Below, piece after piece: positions 1-6,247 of a stretch of 10,996 bases of DNA. This DNA comes from Gammaproteobacteria bacterium (GTDB lineage Bacteria; Pseudomonadota; Gammaproteobacteria; Methylococcales; Methylomonadaceae), in assembly GCA_024511045.1 (NCBI GenBank), contig JANEMG010000049.1, positions 1-10,996 on the forward strand, written 5' to 3'. Under the pieces are notes generated by a model, which saw nothing but the letters and a program-made list of their open reading frames with translations, was not told where the DNA came from and ran no database searches. Each line of letters starts with the position of its first letter. Position 1 is the first letter of the stretch. The position numbers and the translations under genes were made by a program.

Positions 1-42
1 ATTGGACGGGAGAATGGATCCACCATAGAAATACGTAATTAT

Positions 43-57
43 TGAGAATCATTCGCA
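43..57. promoter_or_regulatory. Putative Fur box
   Basis: The sequence TGAGAATCATTCGCA closely follows the 7-1-7 inverted-repeat model of Fur sites (TGATAAT-N-ATTATCA). Its half-sites TGAGAAT and TGCGAAT (reverse strand) differ at one base. Against the classical 19-bp consensus, positions 38-56 match at 13 of 19. The site lies about 80 nt before the small gene at 138. It also lies 17 nt from a minus-strand ATG at 26-24 that could open a divergent gene beyond the left edge. Iron control of either is inference; no clear promoter could be paired with it. Confidence 0.45.
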
Positions 58-137
58 TCCACAGGGTGCGCAGCATTCAACCAGCCAAAATCAATTTTTA
101 GTTTTGCATATGGCTCGAAAGGAAATACCACGAGAAA

Positions 138-329
138 TTGATCGACCCGGTCGAACAGGTGCTGGCCCTGTTCGCCCAGGATTCCTTTACCCGGGAAGAC
201 TTTCAGGATCTGCAGCAGCGCCTGCAGCAGGCCTATCAGGCGTGTTTCGGAGAGCCTTATGACAGTGCTGCGGACAGACTGGTCGGCGGGCTGAAGAAAT
301 TGCTCGATGAATATGAAGACAAACGTTGA
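138..329 (+). CDS. Uncharacterised small protein (63 aa)
   Basis: I do not recognise this protein. It is short, acidic and Gln/Glu/Leu-rich, and looks wholly helical, with no signal peptide, membrane segment or cysteine motif. Its middle (LQQRLQQAYQ) is amphipathic and could form a short coiled coil or helical bundle. Codon choice matches the neighbouring genes, with mostly G or C in third position, which supports real coding. The start is TTG at 138, because the frame has no ATG back to the stop at 99-101. An AAGGAAA stretch at 119-125 sits 12 nt upstream and could serve as a ribosome binding site, somewhat far away. The open frame from 102 to 137 also reads plausibly, so the true N-terminus may be longer through a rare start, or the gene may be a truncated remnant. 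It lies 78 nt before mrcB and may share its transcript. Confidence 0.55.
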   Translation: MIDPVEQVLALFAQDSFTREDFQDLQQRLQQAYQACFGEPYDSAADRLVGGLKKLLDEYEDKR

Positions 330-334
330 TTTTT

Positions 335-364
335 GCAGCATTCTGCTCTGCCGGAGCATGCTGC
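335..364 (+). other. Hairpin between the small gene and mrcB
   Basis: GCAGCA at 335-340 pairs with TGCTGC at 359-364, and TGCTC at 344-348 pairs with GAGCA at 354-358. This gives a two-part stem with a 3-nt bulge and a 5-nt loop, 6 nt after the small gene's stop codon. No T-tract follows, so it is not a standard intrinsic terminator. It could be an RNA end-protecting or attenuating structure. Confidence 0.3.
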
Positions 365-407
365 GCAGATTCTGTTTAATCCGGCTTTATTCTGTTTAGC
401 GACGGCG

Positions 408-2735
408 ATGGCAAAGAAAAGACAAAAGAAAAGAGTAGTCAGGAAAAAAACCGGCAGGCGCTTCAGCGGCTGGTTGAAAAAAACGCTGATCATCGGCCTG
501 CTGGGGTTTGTGTTTCTTTTTCTCACCTATCTGGGCTATCTGGACTACAACGTACGCAAGCAATTCGAAGGCCGCCGCTGGGCGATTCCGGCCAAAGTCT
601 ACGCCAGTCCGGTGGAATTGTATGCCGGCTACGAAATGTCTGCGGCGCAGTTCGAAAACCTGCTGGAACAGCTCCATTACCGGCGGGATTATCAGCTGTC
701 CGGTGTCGGCACCTACTACAAAAAAGGTCCATATTTCTATTTGAATACCCGCAGTTTCACGTTCTGGGACCAGCAGCAGCCGGAAATGCGGGTACGGGTG
801 CGCTTTTCCAGCAATCGCCTCAGCCAGCTGATCGACCGGTCCAAATCCCGGGATGTCGCCATCATGCGTCTGGATCCGGTGCAGATCGGCAGTTTCTACC
901 CGACGCGCAAGGAGGATCGGGTGCTGGTCAGGCTGGAGGATGTTCCCAAGGCCCTGCTGCAGGGCCTGTTCGCCACCGAAGACCGGGATTTTTACAAGCA
1001 TTTCGGCGTTTCCCCGAAAGCCATCGCCCGGGCCATGTGGGCCAATATTCGTGCCGGGAGCATCGTGCAGGGCGGCAGCACCATCACCCAGCAGCTGATC
1101 AAGAATTTTTATCTGACCTCGGAACGCAGCCTCTGGCGCAAGGTCAATGAGGCCTTCATGGCCTTGATTCTGGAGGCCCGCTACAGCAAGGATGAAATCC
1201 TGCAGGCCTATCTGAACGAGGTCTATCTGGGGCAGGATGGCGCCAGTGCCGTGCATGGCTTCGGGTTGGCCGCTGAATTCTACTTTGGCAGGCCGCTGCA
1301 GAATCTGAACCTGAAGCAGCTGGCGACACTGGTCGCCCTGGTGCGCGGGCCGTCCTACTACGATCCGAGACGCGCCCCGCAGCGCGCCTTGAAACGTCGC
1401 AACCTGGTGCTGGAAAAGATGCGTCAGCTGGGCTATATCAGCGTGAAACAGGCCAATGCCGCGAAGCGCCAGCCGCTGGGGGTGATTCCCTACCGGCACC
1501 ATTCGGTGAACCGCTATCCGGGGTTTATGGAGCTGGTGCGCAGACAGCTGCAGCAGGAATATCGTGACGAGGACCTGACCTCCGAAGGACTGAGGATTTT
1601 CACCACGCTGGATACCCAGGTCCAGAACATTCTGGAAAAGACCATTCGGGTGAAGCTCAAGCAGCTGGAAAAAAGGCCACGCGTCGACAAGCTGCAGACG
1701 GCGGCCGTCGTGACCAGGCGCGACAGCGGGGAAGTCGTCGCTCTGGCCAGCGGCCGCGACCGTTTCGCGGCCGGCTTCAATCGCGCCCTGGATGCCGTCA
1801 GGCCGATCGGTTCGCTGATCAAGCCGGTGGTGTATCTGACGGCGCTGCAGTATCCCGAAAAATATACCATTACCACCCTGGTCAGTGATACCGCGATTCA
1901 GGTGAAAGGCAGCAAGGGCAAAGTCTGGACGCCGAAAAATTACGACAAACGGGAACATGGCCTGGTGGAGCTGCATACCGCACTGGCACAGTCCTACAAT
2001 CTAGCGACGGTGCGCATCGGCATGGACATCGGTATTGCCAGGACCGCGAAAACCCTGAACAGTCTGGGTGTCAAACGCCCGGTCAATTTGTATCCGTCAC
2101 TGTTGCTGGGGGCATCACCGCTGACGCCGCTGGAAGTGACGCAGATGTATCAGACCCTGGCTGGTGACGGCTTCGCGATGCCCCTGCGGGCGATTCGCGC
2201 GGTGATCTCCTCGGCCGGCGAGCCATTGCAGCGCTACCCGTTGACGGTTCGGCAGACCGTGGATCCCGCCGCGATCTTCATCACCAATACCATCCTGCAG
2301 GAGGTGATGAGCGAGGGGACAGGCAGGTACGCCTACTCGGTAATGTCCCGGGATTTGCAGCTGGCGGGCAAGACCGGAACCACCAACAAATTGCGCGACA
2401 GCTGGTTTGCCGGCTTCAGCGGCGACTATCTGTCGGTGGTCTGGATCGGCCGGGACGACGACAAGGCCTCGGGTCTGACCGGTTCCAGCGGGGCGCTGCG
2501 TGTTTGGGCGGCGTTGATGAAGCAGATTGCCAGACAGCCGGTCAGTCTGATGCCCCCGGACAATATCCGGATGGTCTGGATCGACCCGGAAACCGGCCTG
2601 CAGGCCAATGCCGAATGTCCAGGCGCCCGGCAATATCCCTATATCGCCGGGTCGGAGCCGCAGGGGCTTTCACCGTGCGTGGAAACGACCATCAACAGGG
2701 CAAAGACCTGGTTCTATGAATTATGGAATCAATGA
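408..2735 (+). CDS. mrcB: Penicillin-binding protein 1B, bifunctional transglycosylase/transpeptidase
   Basis: Class A penicillin-binding protein that polymerises lipid II into glycan strands and cross-links the peptides in the periplasm, anchored in the inner membrane. The protein is 775 aa, close to E. coli PBP1b. In order: a Lys/Arg-rich cytoplasmic tail (1-20), one membrane segment (about 26-46), a UB2H-like domain (about 55-145), a GT51 glycosyltransferase domain (about 165-345) with catalytic Glu191 in ATEDRDFY, GGSTITQQ (222-229) and Glu271 in NEVYLGQ. The transpeptidase domain has all three active-site motifs: Ser469-Leu-Ile-Lys472, Ser529-Tyr-Asn531 and Lys655-Thr-Gly657. UB2H is where the outer-membrane lipoprotein LpoB binds in E. 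coli, which suggests a similar activator here. I chose ATG 408 (MAKKRQKKR) rather than the in-frame TTG at 333, because a basic tail before the membrane segment is typical of the family. The Shine-Dalgarno sequence is weak. Confidence 0.96.
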   Translation: MAKKRQKKRVVRKKTGRRFSGWLKKTLIIGLLGFVFLFLTYLGYLDYNVRKQFEGRRWAIPAKVYASPVELYAGYEMSAAQFENLLEQLHYRRDYQLSGVGTYYKKGPYFYLNTRSFTFWDQQQPEMRVRVRFSSNRLSQLIDRSKSRDVAIMRLDPVQIGSFYPTRKEDRVLVRLEDVPKALLQGLFATEDRDFYKHFGVSPKAIARAMWANIRAGSIVQGGSTITQQLIKNFYLTSERSLWRKVNEAFMALILEARYSKDEILQAYLNEVYLGQDGASAVHGFGLAAEFYFGRPLQNLNLKQLATLVALVRGPSYYDPRRAPQRALKRRNLVLEKMRQLGYISVKQANAAKRQPLGVIPYRHHSVNRYPGFMELVRRQLQQEYRDEDLTSEGLRIFTTLDTQVQNILEKTIRVKLKQLEKRPRVDKLQTAAVVTRRDSGEVVALASGRDRFAAGFNRALDAVRPIGSLIKPVVYLTALQYPEKYTITTLVSDTAIQVKGSKGKVWTPKNYDKREHGLVELHTALAQSYNLATVRIGMDIGIARTAKTLNSLGVKRPVNLYPSLLLGASPLTPLEVTQMYQTLAGDGFAMPLRAIRAVISSAGEPLQRYPLTVRQTVDPAAIFITNTILQEVMSEGTGRYAYSVMSRDLQLAGKTGTTNKLRDSWFAGFSGDYLSVVWIGRDDDKASGLTGSSGALRVWAALMKQIARQPVSLMPPDNIRMVWIDPETGLQANAECPGARQYPYIAGSEPQGLSPCVETTINRAKTWFYELWNQ

Positions 2736-2776
2736 TGACAGCAGCGTGACCTGTGACATGGTGGTGAGCCGCAAAT

Positions 2777-2804
2777 TTTTCAGCACTTCTATTTGGATTA
2801 TAAT
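2777..2804 (+). promoter_or_regulatory. Putative sigma-70 promoter for lolA-rarA
   Basis: A perfect -10 hexamer TATAAT (2799-2804) is preceded, after a 16-nt spacer, by TTTTCA (2777-2782), which matches 4 of 6 bases of the -35 consensus. Transcription would start near 2811, leaving a leader of about 20 nt before the ATG at 2832. It lies in the 96-nt gap after mrcB, which lacks a clear terminator, so some read-through from mrcB is also possible. Confidence 0.55.
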
Positions 2805-2831
2805 TTCTTGCCAAGAATGTGGATAAAAATC

Positions 2832-3452
2832 ATGCAAATAAAACTCTTGTTTTTGTCAATGCTGCTGTTTTTTCCCCTGCTCGGCGCTAGCGCCGAGCAG
2901 GCGCTTGAGCAGCTGCATGCTTTTCTGGACAGGGCCAGGACCTTGCGCGCCGATTTCAAGCAGGTGGCCTTCGATGAAAATGGCAACGCCGTGCAGACCA
3001 GCTATGGCGTTTTCACATTGCAGAGACCGGGCAGGTTTCGCTGGGACTATGAAAAACCCTTTGTCCAGCAAATCGTCTCCAATTCCGATAAAGTCTGGTT
3101 CTATGATGCCGATCTGGAGCAGGTAACGGTCCGGAAGCTGGATGAATCCATCGGTTCGACGCCTGCGCTGCTGTTGAGCGGCAAGGTATCCCTGGAGGAA
3201 AACTTCAGTATCGAACGGCAGGGCAGGGATGGCGACCTGCTCTGGATACGCCTGCTGCCCAGGGACCAGCAGAGCAGTTTCAAATATATCCTGATCGGCA
3301 TGGATCATGGGGTTTTGGCAGGCATGGAGCTGAGCGACAATTTCGGTCAGCTGACGCGCATTTATTTTTCCAATGTCCGGACCAATGTCCAAATCGACCC
3401 GGCGCAATTTGAATTCATAGCGCCCGAAGGCACCGATATCTTTCAGGAATAG
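2832..3452 (+). CDS. lolA: Outer-membrane lipoprotein carrier protein LolA
   Basis: Periplasmic chaperone that takes lipoproteins released by the LolCDE transporter and hands them to LolB at the outer membrane. From ATG 2832 the product is 206 aa, near the E. coli length. Residues 1-21 form a clear Sec signal peptide: a Lys near the start, a Leu/Phe core, then ASA before Glu22. The mature part has the family pattern, including RPGRFRW (65-71), the VSNSDKVWFYD strand (82-92) followed by LEQVTV, and a conserved-looking LLLSG (113-117). A GGAT at 2820-2823 is a modest ribosome binding site. The in-frame ATG at 2817 is a possible alternative start that would add five residues. rarA begins 2 nt after the stop, so the two are very likely co-transcribed, an arrangement also seen in E. 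coli. A perfect 26-bp palindrome overlaps the codons around the signal cleavage site. Confidence 0.93.
   Translation: MQIKLLFLSMLLFFPLLGASAEQALEQLHAFLDRARTLRADFKQVAFDENGNAVQTSYGVFTLQRPGRFRWDYEKPFVQQIVSNSDKVWFYDADLEQVTVRKLDESIGSTPALLLSGKVSLEENFSIERQGRDGDLLWIRLLPRDQQSSFKYILIGMDHGVLAGMELSDNFGQLTRIYFSNVRTNVQIDPAQFEFIAPEGTDIFQE
2876..2901. repeat. Perfect 26-bp palindrome inside lolA
   Basis: Bases 2876-2888 are the exact reverse complement of 2889-2901, with no central spacer. The core is GGCGCTAGCGCC. In mRNA it would fold as a GC-rich stem of about 11 bp with a 4-nt loop, starting 44 nt after the lolA ATG, over codons 15-24. It follows a run of T then C, and no T-tract follows on either strand, so it does not look like a terminator. 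Confidence 0.9.
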
Positions 3453-3454
3453 CC

Positions 3455-4756
3455 GTGACAGATGCCCAGTTCAAGCCGTTGGCCGACCGCATGCGGCCAC
3501 GACGGCTCGACGAATTCATCGGTCAGACGCACCTGATCAGGCCGGGCAAACCGCTCTATGAAGCGGTACAGGCCGGTCGCCTGCATTCGATGATTTTCTG
3601 GGGTCCTCCGGGCACCGGCAAGACCACGTTGGCGCGCATCATCGCCAGCCATTCCGACGCCCGGTTCATGCCCGTCTCGGCGGTGCTGGCCGGTGTCAAG
3701 GACATCCGCGCAGCGGTCGCCGAGGCGCAGCGGCTGCTGGACGAGCAGCAAAGGCGCAGCATCCTGTTCGTCGATGAAGTACACCGCTTCAACAAATCCC
3801 AGCAGGATGCTTTTCTGCCCTATGTGGAGGATGGCACGATCTATTTTATCGGAGCGACCACCGAGAACCCGTCCTTCGCGTTGAACAATGCCTTATTGTC
3901 GCGTGCCCGGGTCTACGTTTTGAAATCCCTGAGCGAAGCAGATCTGCTGCAAGTCATCGAACAGGTGCTGAAGGATCCGGAGCGCGGCTTCGACGGCGCC
4001 CTGCAAATAGCGCCGGAAATCAGACAGTTGTTTGCCGCGGCTGCCGATGGCGATGCCCGAAGGCTGCTGAACCTCTTGGAAATAGCTGCAGAGCTGGCCT
4101 TCGCCGCCGATGCTGGGGAAATCGATGCCAATATCGCCGAGGAGGTATTGTCGGGAGATGTACGCCGCTTCGACAGACAGGGCGAGGATTTCTACAACCA
4201 GATCTCGGCGCTGCACAAGTCGGTCCGCGGCAGCGCCCCCGATGCGGCGTTGTACTGGTTGTGCCGCATGCTCGATGGCGGCTGCGATCCATTGTATCTG
4301 GCCCGGCGCATCGTGCGCATCGCCTCGGAAGACATCGGCAATGCCGATCCCAGGGCGCTGCAGCTGTGCATCAATGCCTGGCAGGTACAGGAGCGGCTGG
4401 GCAGTCCGGAAGGCGAGCTGGCGCTTGCCCAGGCGGTGGTCTATCTTTCCTGTGCTGCGAAGAGCAATGCCGTGTATATGGCCTATAACGCCGCGATGCG
4501 CGACGCGAAGGCGCATGGCAGTCTGGAGGTGCCGGTGCATTTGCGCAATGCCCCGACCCGCCTGATGAAAGATCTGGACTACGGCCGGGAGTATCACTAT
4601 GCCCATGATGAACCGGAAGCCTATGCCGCCGGCGAGAACTATTTTCCGGAACCGCTGGCGGGCAGTGAATATTATCATCCGGTGCCTCGCGGCCTGGAAA
4701 TCAAGATTGCGGAAAAGCTCAAGCACCTCAAGGACCTGGATAAATCACATAAATAA
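3455..4756 (+). CDS. rarA: Replication-associated recombination protein A (RarA/MgsA), AAA+ ATPase
   Basis: Cytoplasmic AAA+ ATPase of the RarA/MgsA/WRNIP1 family, related to clamp-loader subunits, that acts at stalled replication forks and at single-stranded DNA gaps. The product is 433 aa (E. coli about 447). Visible motifs: the family N-terminus LADRMRPRRLDEFIGQ (9-24), Walker A GPPGTGKT (50-57), Walker B ILFVDE followed by VHRFNKSQQDAF (103-120), sensor-1 GATTENPS (133-140), and LLSRARV (147-153), which carries the likely arginine finger. The C-terminal half contains the tetramerisation/MgsA region, with YLARRIVRIASEDIG and the basic-aromatic tail typical of the family. The start is GTG at 3455, with AGGA at 3445-3448 spaced 6 nt upstream and inside the end of lolA. 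The tight spacing indicates a lolA-rarA operon. I see no defect in the frame. Confidence 0.96.
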   Translation: MTDAQFKPLADRMRPRRLDEFIGQTHLIRPGKPLYEAVQAGRLHSMIFWGPPGTGKTTLARIIASHSDARFMPVSAVLAGVKDIRAAVAEAQRLLDEQQRRSILFVDEVHRFNKSQQDAFLPYVEDGTIYFIGATTENPSFALNNALLSRARVYVLKSLSEADLLQVIEQVLKDPERGFDGALQIAPEIRQLFAAAADGDARRLLNLLEIAAELAFAADAGEIDANIAEEVLSGDVRRFDRQGEDFYNQISALHKSVRGSAPDAALYWLCRMLDGGCDPLYLARRIVRIASEDIGNADPRALQLCINAWQVQERLGSPEGELALAQAVVYLSCAAKSNAVYMAYNAAMRDAKAHGSLEVPVHLRNAPTRLMKDLDYGREYHYAHDEPEAYAAGENYFPEPLAGSEYYHPVPRGLEIKIAEKLKHLKDLDKSHK

Positions 4757-4776
4757 CAGTGACTTATGCGTCTCTC

Positions 4777-4804
4777 CCCGGGTTCCGCCGGCGTTGCACC
4801 CGGG
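4777..4804. repeat. Inverted repeat 20 nt after rarA
   Basis: CCCGGGT (4777-4783) is matched by ACCCGGG (4798-4804) around a 14-nt loop that holds the smaller palindrome CGCCGGCG (4786-4793). The only T-run nearby (4825-4830) is about 20 nt further on, too far for a normal intrinsic terminator. Its CCCGGGT/ACCCGGG arms resemble those of the REP-like element at 4997-5030, so the two may belong to one dispersed family. Confidence 0.55.
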
Positions 4805-4854
4805 TTGCTGGCTATTGATTGTTCTTTTTTGACGTCGGCGGGTTACTGTTCGGG

Positions 4855-4866
4855 CCCCTATAGGGG
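4855..4866. repeat. 12-bp palindrome CCCCTATAGGGG
   Basis: Perfect self-complementary 12-mer in the rarA-accA spacer. It lies just upstream of the degenerate repeat-like block that begins near 4868. Function unknown. It is short enough that chance cannot be excluded. Confidence 0.4.
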
Positions 4867-4867
4867 G

Positions 4868-4960
4868 TCTGTTCCGGAAGACGCCGTGAATACGTCCCTG
4901 CAGGCTTGGCTTAGGAGTCCCTGGCAAAGACACTTCCACTTACAGGGGTTTTTCGGTAGG
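4868..4960. repeat. Possible degenerate dispersed repeat
   Basis: The stretch begins GACGCCGTGAATAC (4880-4893). It carries two copies of GTCCCTG (4894-4900 and 4917-4923) and a complementary CAGGG (4943-4947). It resembles, from memory, a class of short non-coding repeats with alternating CCCTG/CAGGG arms found between genes in several Gammaproteobacteria. The match is by pattern only and would need a genome-wide copy search. Confidence 0.3.
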
Positions 4961-4996
4961 GATCAGTAGTTACGTCGGCGGAACAAAATTTCCAAC

Positions 4997-5030
4997 GTAG
5001 CCCGGATGGAGCTTGCGCAATCCGGGGAAA
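4997..5030. repeat. REP-like palindromic element (TAGCCCGGAT...ATCCGGGG)
   Basis: CCCGGAT (5001-5007) and ATCCGGG (5020-5026) are perfect inverted arms around a 12-nt centre (GGAGCTTGCGCA), preceded by CGTAG. This GTAGCCCGGATG...AATCCGGGG pattern is a widely seen extragenic palindrome in proteobacterial genomes, usually in many copies. Here it lies in the rarA-accA spacer, about 70 nt before the accA promoter. It may act as an mRNA-stabilising or insulating structure. Confidence 0.6.
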
Positions 5031-5098
5031 GCCGCGCATTTCCTTTTGCTTCTGCAGGATTTTCTATGAACCAGCGGTGGTTGTTTGATTGATTTTCG

Positions 5099-5127
5099 TG
5101 AATTTATAGTGGTTTTGGCGTTATAAT
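5099..5127 (+). promoter_or_regulatory. Putative promoter for accA-tilS
   Basis: A perfect -10 hexamer TATAAT lies at 5122-5127. The best -35 candidate at 17-nt spacing is poor (TGAATT, 5099-5104). The flanking DNA is A/T-rich compared with the rest of the window, as expected for a promoter. Transcription from about 5134 would give a leader of about 120 nt before the accA ATG. That leader contains a small hairpin, CGGTTG (5156-5161) with CAACCG (5168-5173). Confidence 0.5.
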
Positions 5128-5255
5128 TCCAAAGTTAATTGCTCTGAAACTGCGGCGGTTGCAAGAACAACCGGCAGACCCTTTGCTGTCGCGCCAGTCC
5201 TGATTCGGATGCAACAGCAAGTTTTTCAATGAATTCATCCTTCAGCCAGGTGCCT

Positions 5256-6215
5256 ATGGATTTAAAATTTCTCGACTTCGAGCAGCCCATCGCTGAACTC
5301 GAAGCAAAAATTGAAGAACTCCGCAATGTGGAGTTCGACAACGACATCAACATTTCCGATGAGCTCAAACAGCTGGAAGCGAAAAATCTGGCGCTCACCG
5401 AAAGCATTTTTTCGGATCTCAGCGACTGGCAGATTTCCCAGTTGTCCCGGCATCCGGGAAGGCCCTATACATTGGATTACATCGAGCACATGTTCACCGA
5501 TTTCCATGAATTGCATGGCGATCGCAGCTACCGTGACGATCCGGCGATCGTCTGCGGCCTGGCCAGGCTGGATGGTCAACCGATCATGGTGATCGGGCAT
5601 CAGAAGGGCCGTGATACCAAGGAAAAAATCTATCGCAATTTCGGCATGCCCAGCCCGGAAGGCTATCGCAAGGCGCTCAGGGTCATGAAAATGGCGGAGC
5701 GCTTTTCCCTGCCCATCATCTGTCTGATCGATACGCCGGGCGCCTATCCTGGAATCGGCGCCGAGGAACGCGGCCAGAGCGAGGCCATCGCCCGCAACCT
5801 GTTCGTCATGGCCAGGCTGAAGACACCGATCATCTGTACGATCATCGGTGAAGGGGGATCGGGCGGCGCGCTGGCGATCGGCGTCGGTGATCGCCTGATC
5901 ATGCTGGAATTCAGCAGCTATTCGGTCATTTCGCCGGAAGGCTGTGCTTCCATCCTGTGGAAGAGCGCGGAAAAATCGCAGCTGGCCGCCGAGGCCATGG
6001 GCATCACCTCCGACCGTATCCGGGAACTGGGTCTGCTGGATGAAGTCGTCAGGGAGCCGCTGGGCGGCGCGCACCGGGATTTTCAAAAGGTGGCGGCAAA
6101 TCTGCAGGAGACGCTGATCCGGCATCTGCAGGAACTGCGTCATGAATCCATCGATACTCTGCTGGACAAGCGCTATCAGCGTTTGATGAGTTTTGGCGCT
6201 TTTACGGAATCTTGA
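5256..6215 (+). CDS. accA: Acetyl-CoA carboxylase carboxyltransferase subunit alpha
   Basis: With AccD (not in this window) it forms the carboxyltransferase that moves CO2 from biotin on AccB to acetyl-CoA, making malonyl-CoA, the first committed step of fatty acid synthesis. The product is 319 aa, the same length as E. coli AccA. The N-terminus LDFEQPIAELEAKIEEL (6-22) is the family's helical start. GHQKGRDTKEKI (114-125), IDTPGAYPGIGAEERGQ (158-174), GEGGSGGALAIGVGDR (198-213) and ISPEGCASILW (225-235) are the conserved crotonase-fold segments, including the glycine-rich loops that form the oxyanion hole. I chose ATG 5256 because the family begins directly with this motif. An in-frame ATG at 5229 would add nine residues with no family support. 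AGG at 5248-5250 is a short ribosome binding site. tilS follows after 32 nt, and accA and tilS are also near each other in E. coli. Confidence 0.97.
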   Translation: MDLKFLDFEQPIAELEAKIEELRNVEFDNDINISDELKQLEAKNLALTESIFSDLSDWQISQLSRHPGRPYTLDYIEHMFTDFHELHGDRSYRDDPAIVCGLARLDGQPIMVIGHQKGRDTKEKIYRNFGMPSPEGYRKALRVMKMAERFSLPIICLIDTPGAYPGIGAEERGQSEAIARNLFVMARLKTPIICTIIGEGGSGGALAIGVGDRLIMLEFSSYSVISPEGCASILWKSAEKSQLAAEAMGITSDRIRELGLLDEVVREPLGGAHRDFQKVAANLQETLIRHLQELRHESIDTLLDKRYQRLMSFGAFTES

Positions 6216-6247
6216 ACATCCCGTCGGCGGCGGCATGATTCCGCGCC

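Larger units (their letters stand above)
4757..5255. other. Gene-free, repeat-rich spacer between rarA and accA
   Basis: About 500 nt with no credible coding region. The short open frames here lack ribosome binding sites, and their codon use does not resemble that of the neighbouring genes. It holds inverted repeats at 4777-4804, 4855-4866 and 5001-5026. It also holds a 13-bp inverted pair (4782-4794 with 4972-4984, 12 of 13 matching) and a 10-bp direct repeat ACGTCGGCGG (4832-4841 and 4972-4981). An accA promoter and leader occupy the last 160 nt. No tRNA or known riboswitch was recognised. Confidence 0.7.

Noticed and set aside
1..26. Minus-strand gene starting at ATG 26-24
   Set aside because: Only eight codons are inside the window and no ribosome binding site is visible, so it cannot be supported as a feature.
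110..262. ATG-started frame overlapping the small gene in another register
   Set aside because: Its translation is rich in Gly, Ala, Pro and Arg, as expected for a shifted reading of the 138 frame, and that frame has the better codon pattern.
333..407. Upstream TTG start extending mrcB by 25 residues
   Set aside because: The added residues overlap a hairpin and do not resemble the basic cytoplasmic tail of PBP1b, which begins at the ATG at 408.
396..1976. Long minus-strand open frame (526 codons) opposite mrcB
   Set aside because: It lies wholly antisense to a clear PBP1b gene, has no recognisable domains, and its composition reflects the opposite-strand codon bias of a GC-rich gene.
4777..4830. 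Intrinsic terminator for rarA
   Set aside because: The inverted repeat and the T-run are about 20 nt apart, so the usual stem followed at once by T's is missing; no better candidate was seen.
4745..4969. Short open frames in the rarA-accA spacer
   Set aside because: They lack ribosome binding sites, cross inverted repeats and show no family resemblance.
5229..5255. Upstream ATG start for accA
   Set aside because: AccA proteins begin with the LDFEQPIAELE helix directly after the first few residues; the ATG at 5256 fits and gives the usual 319-aa length.
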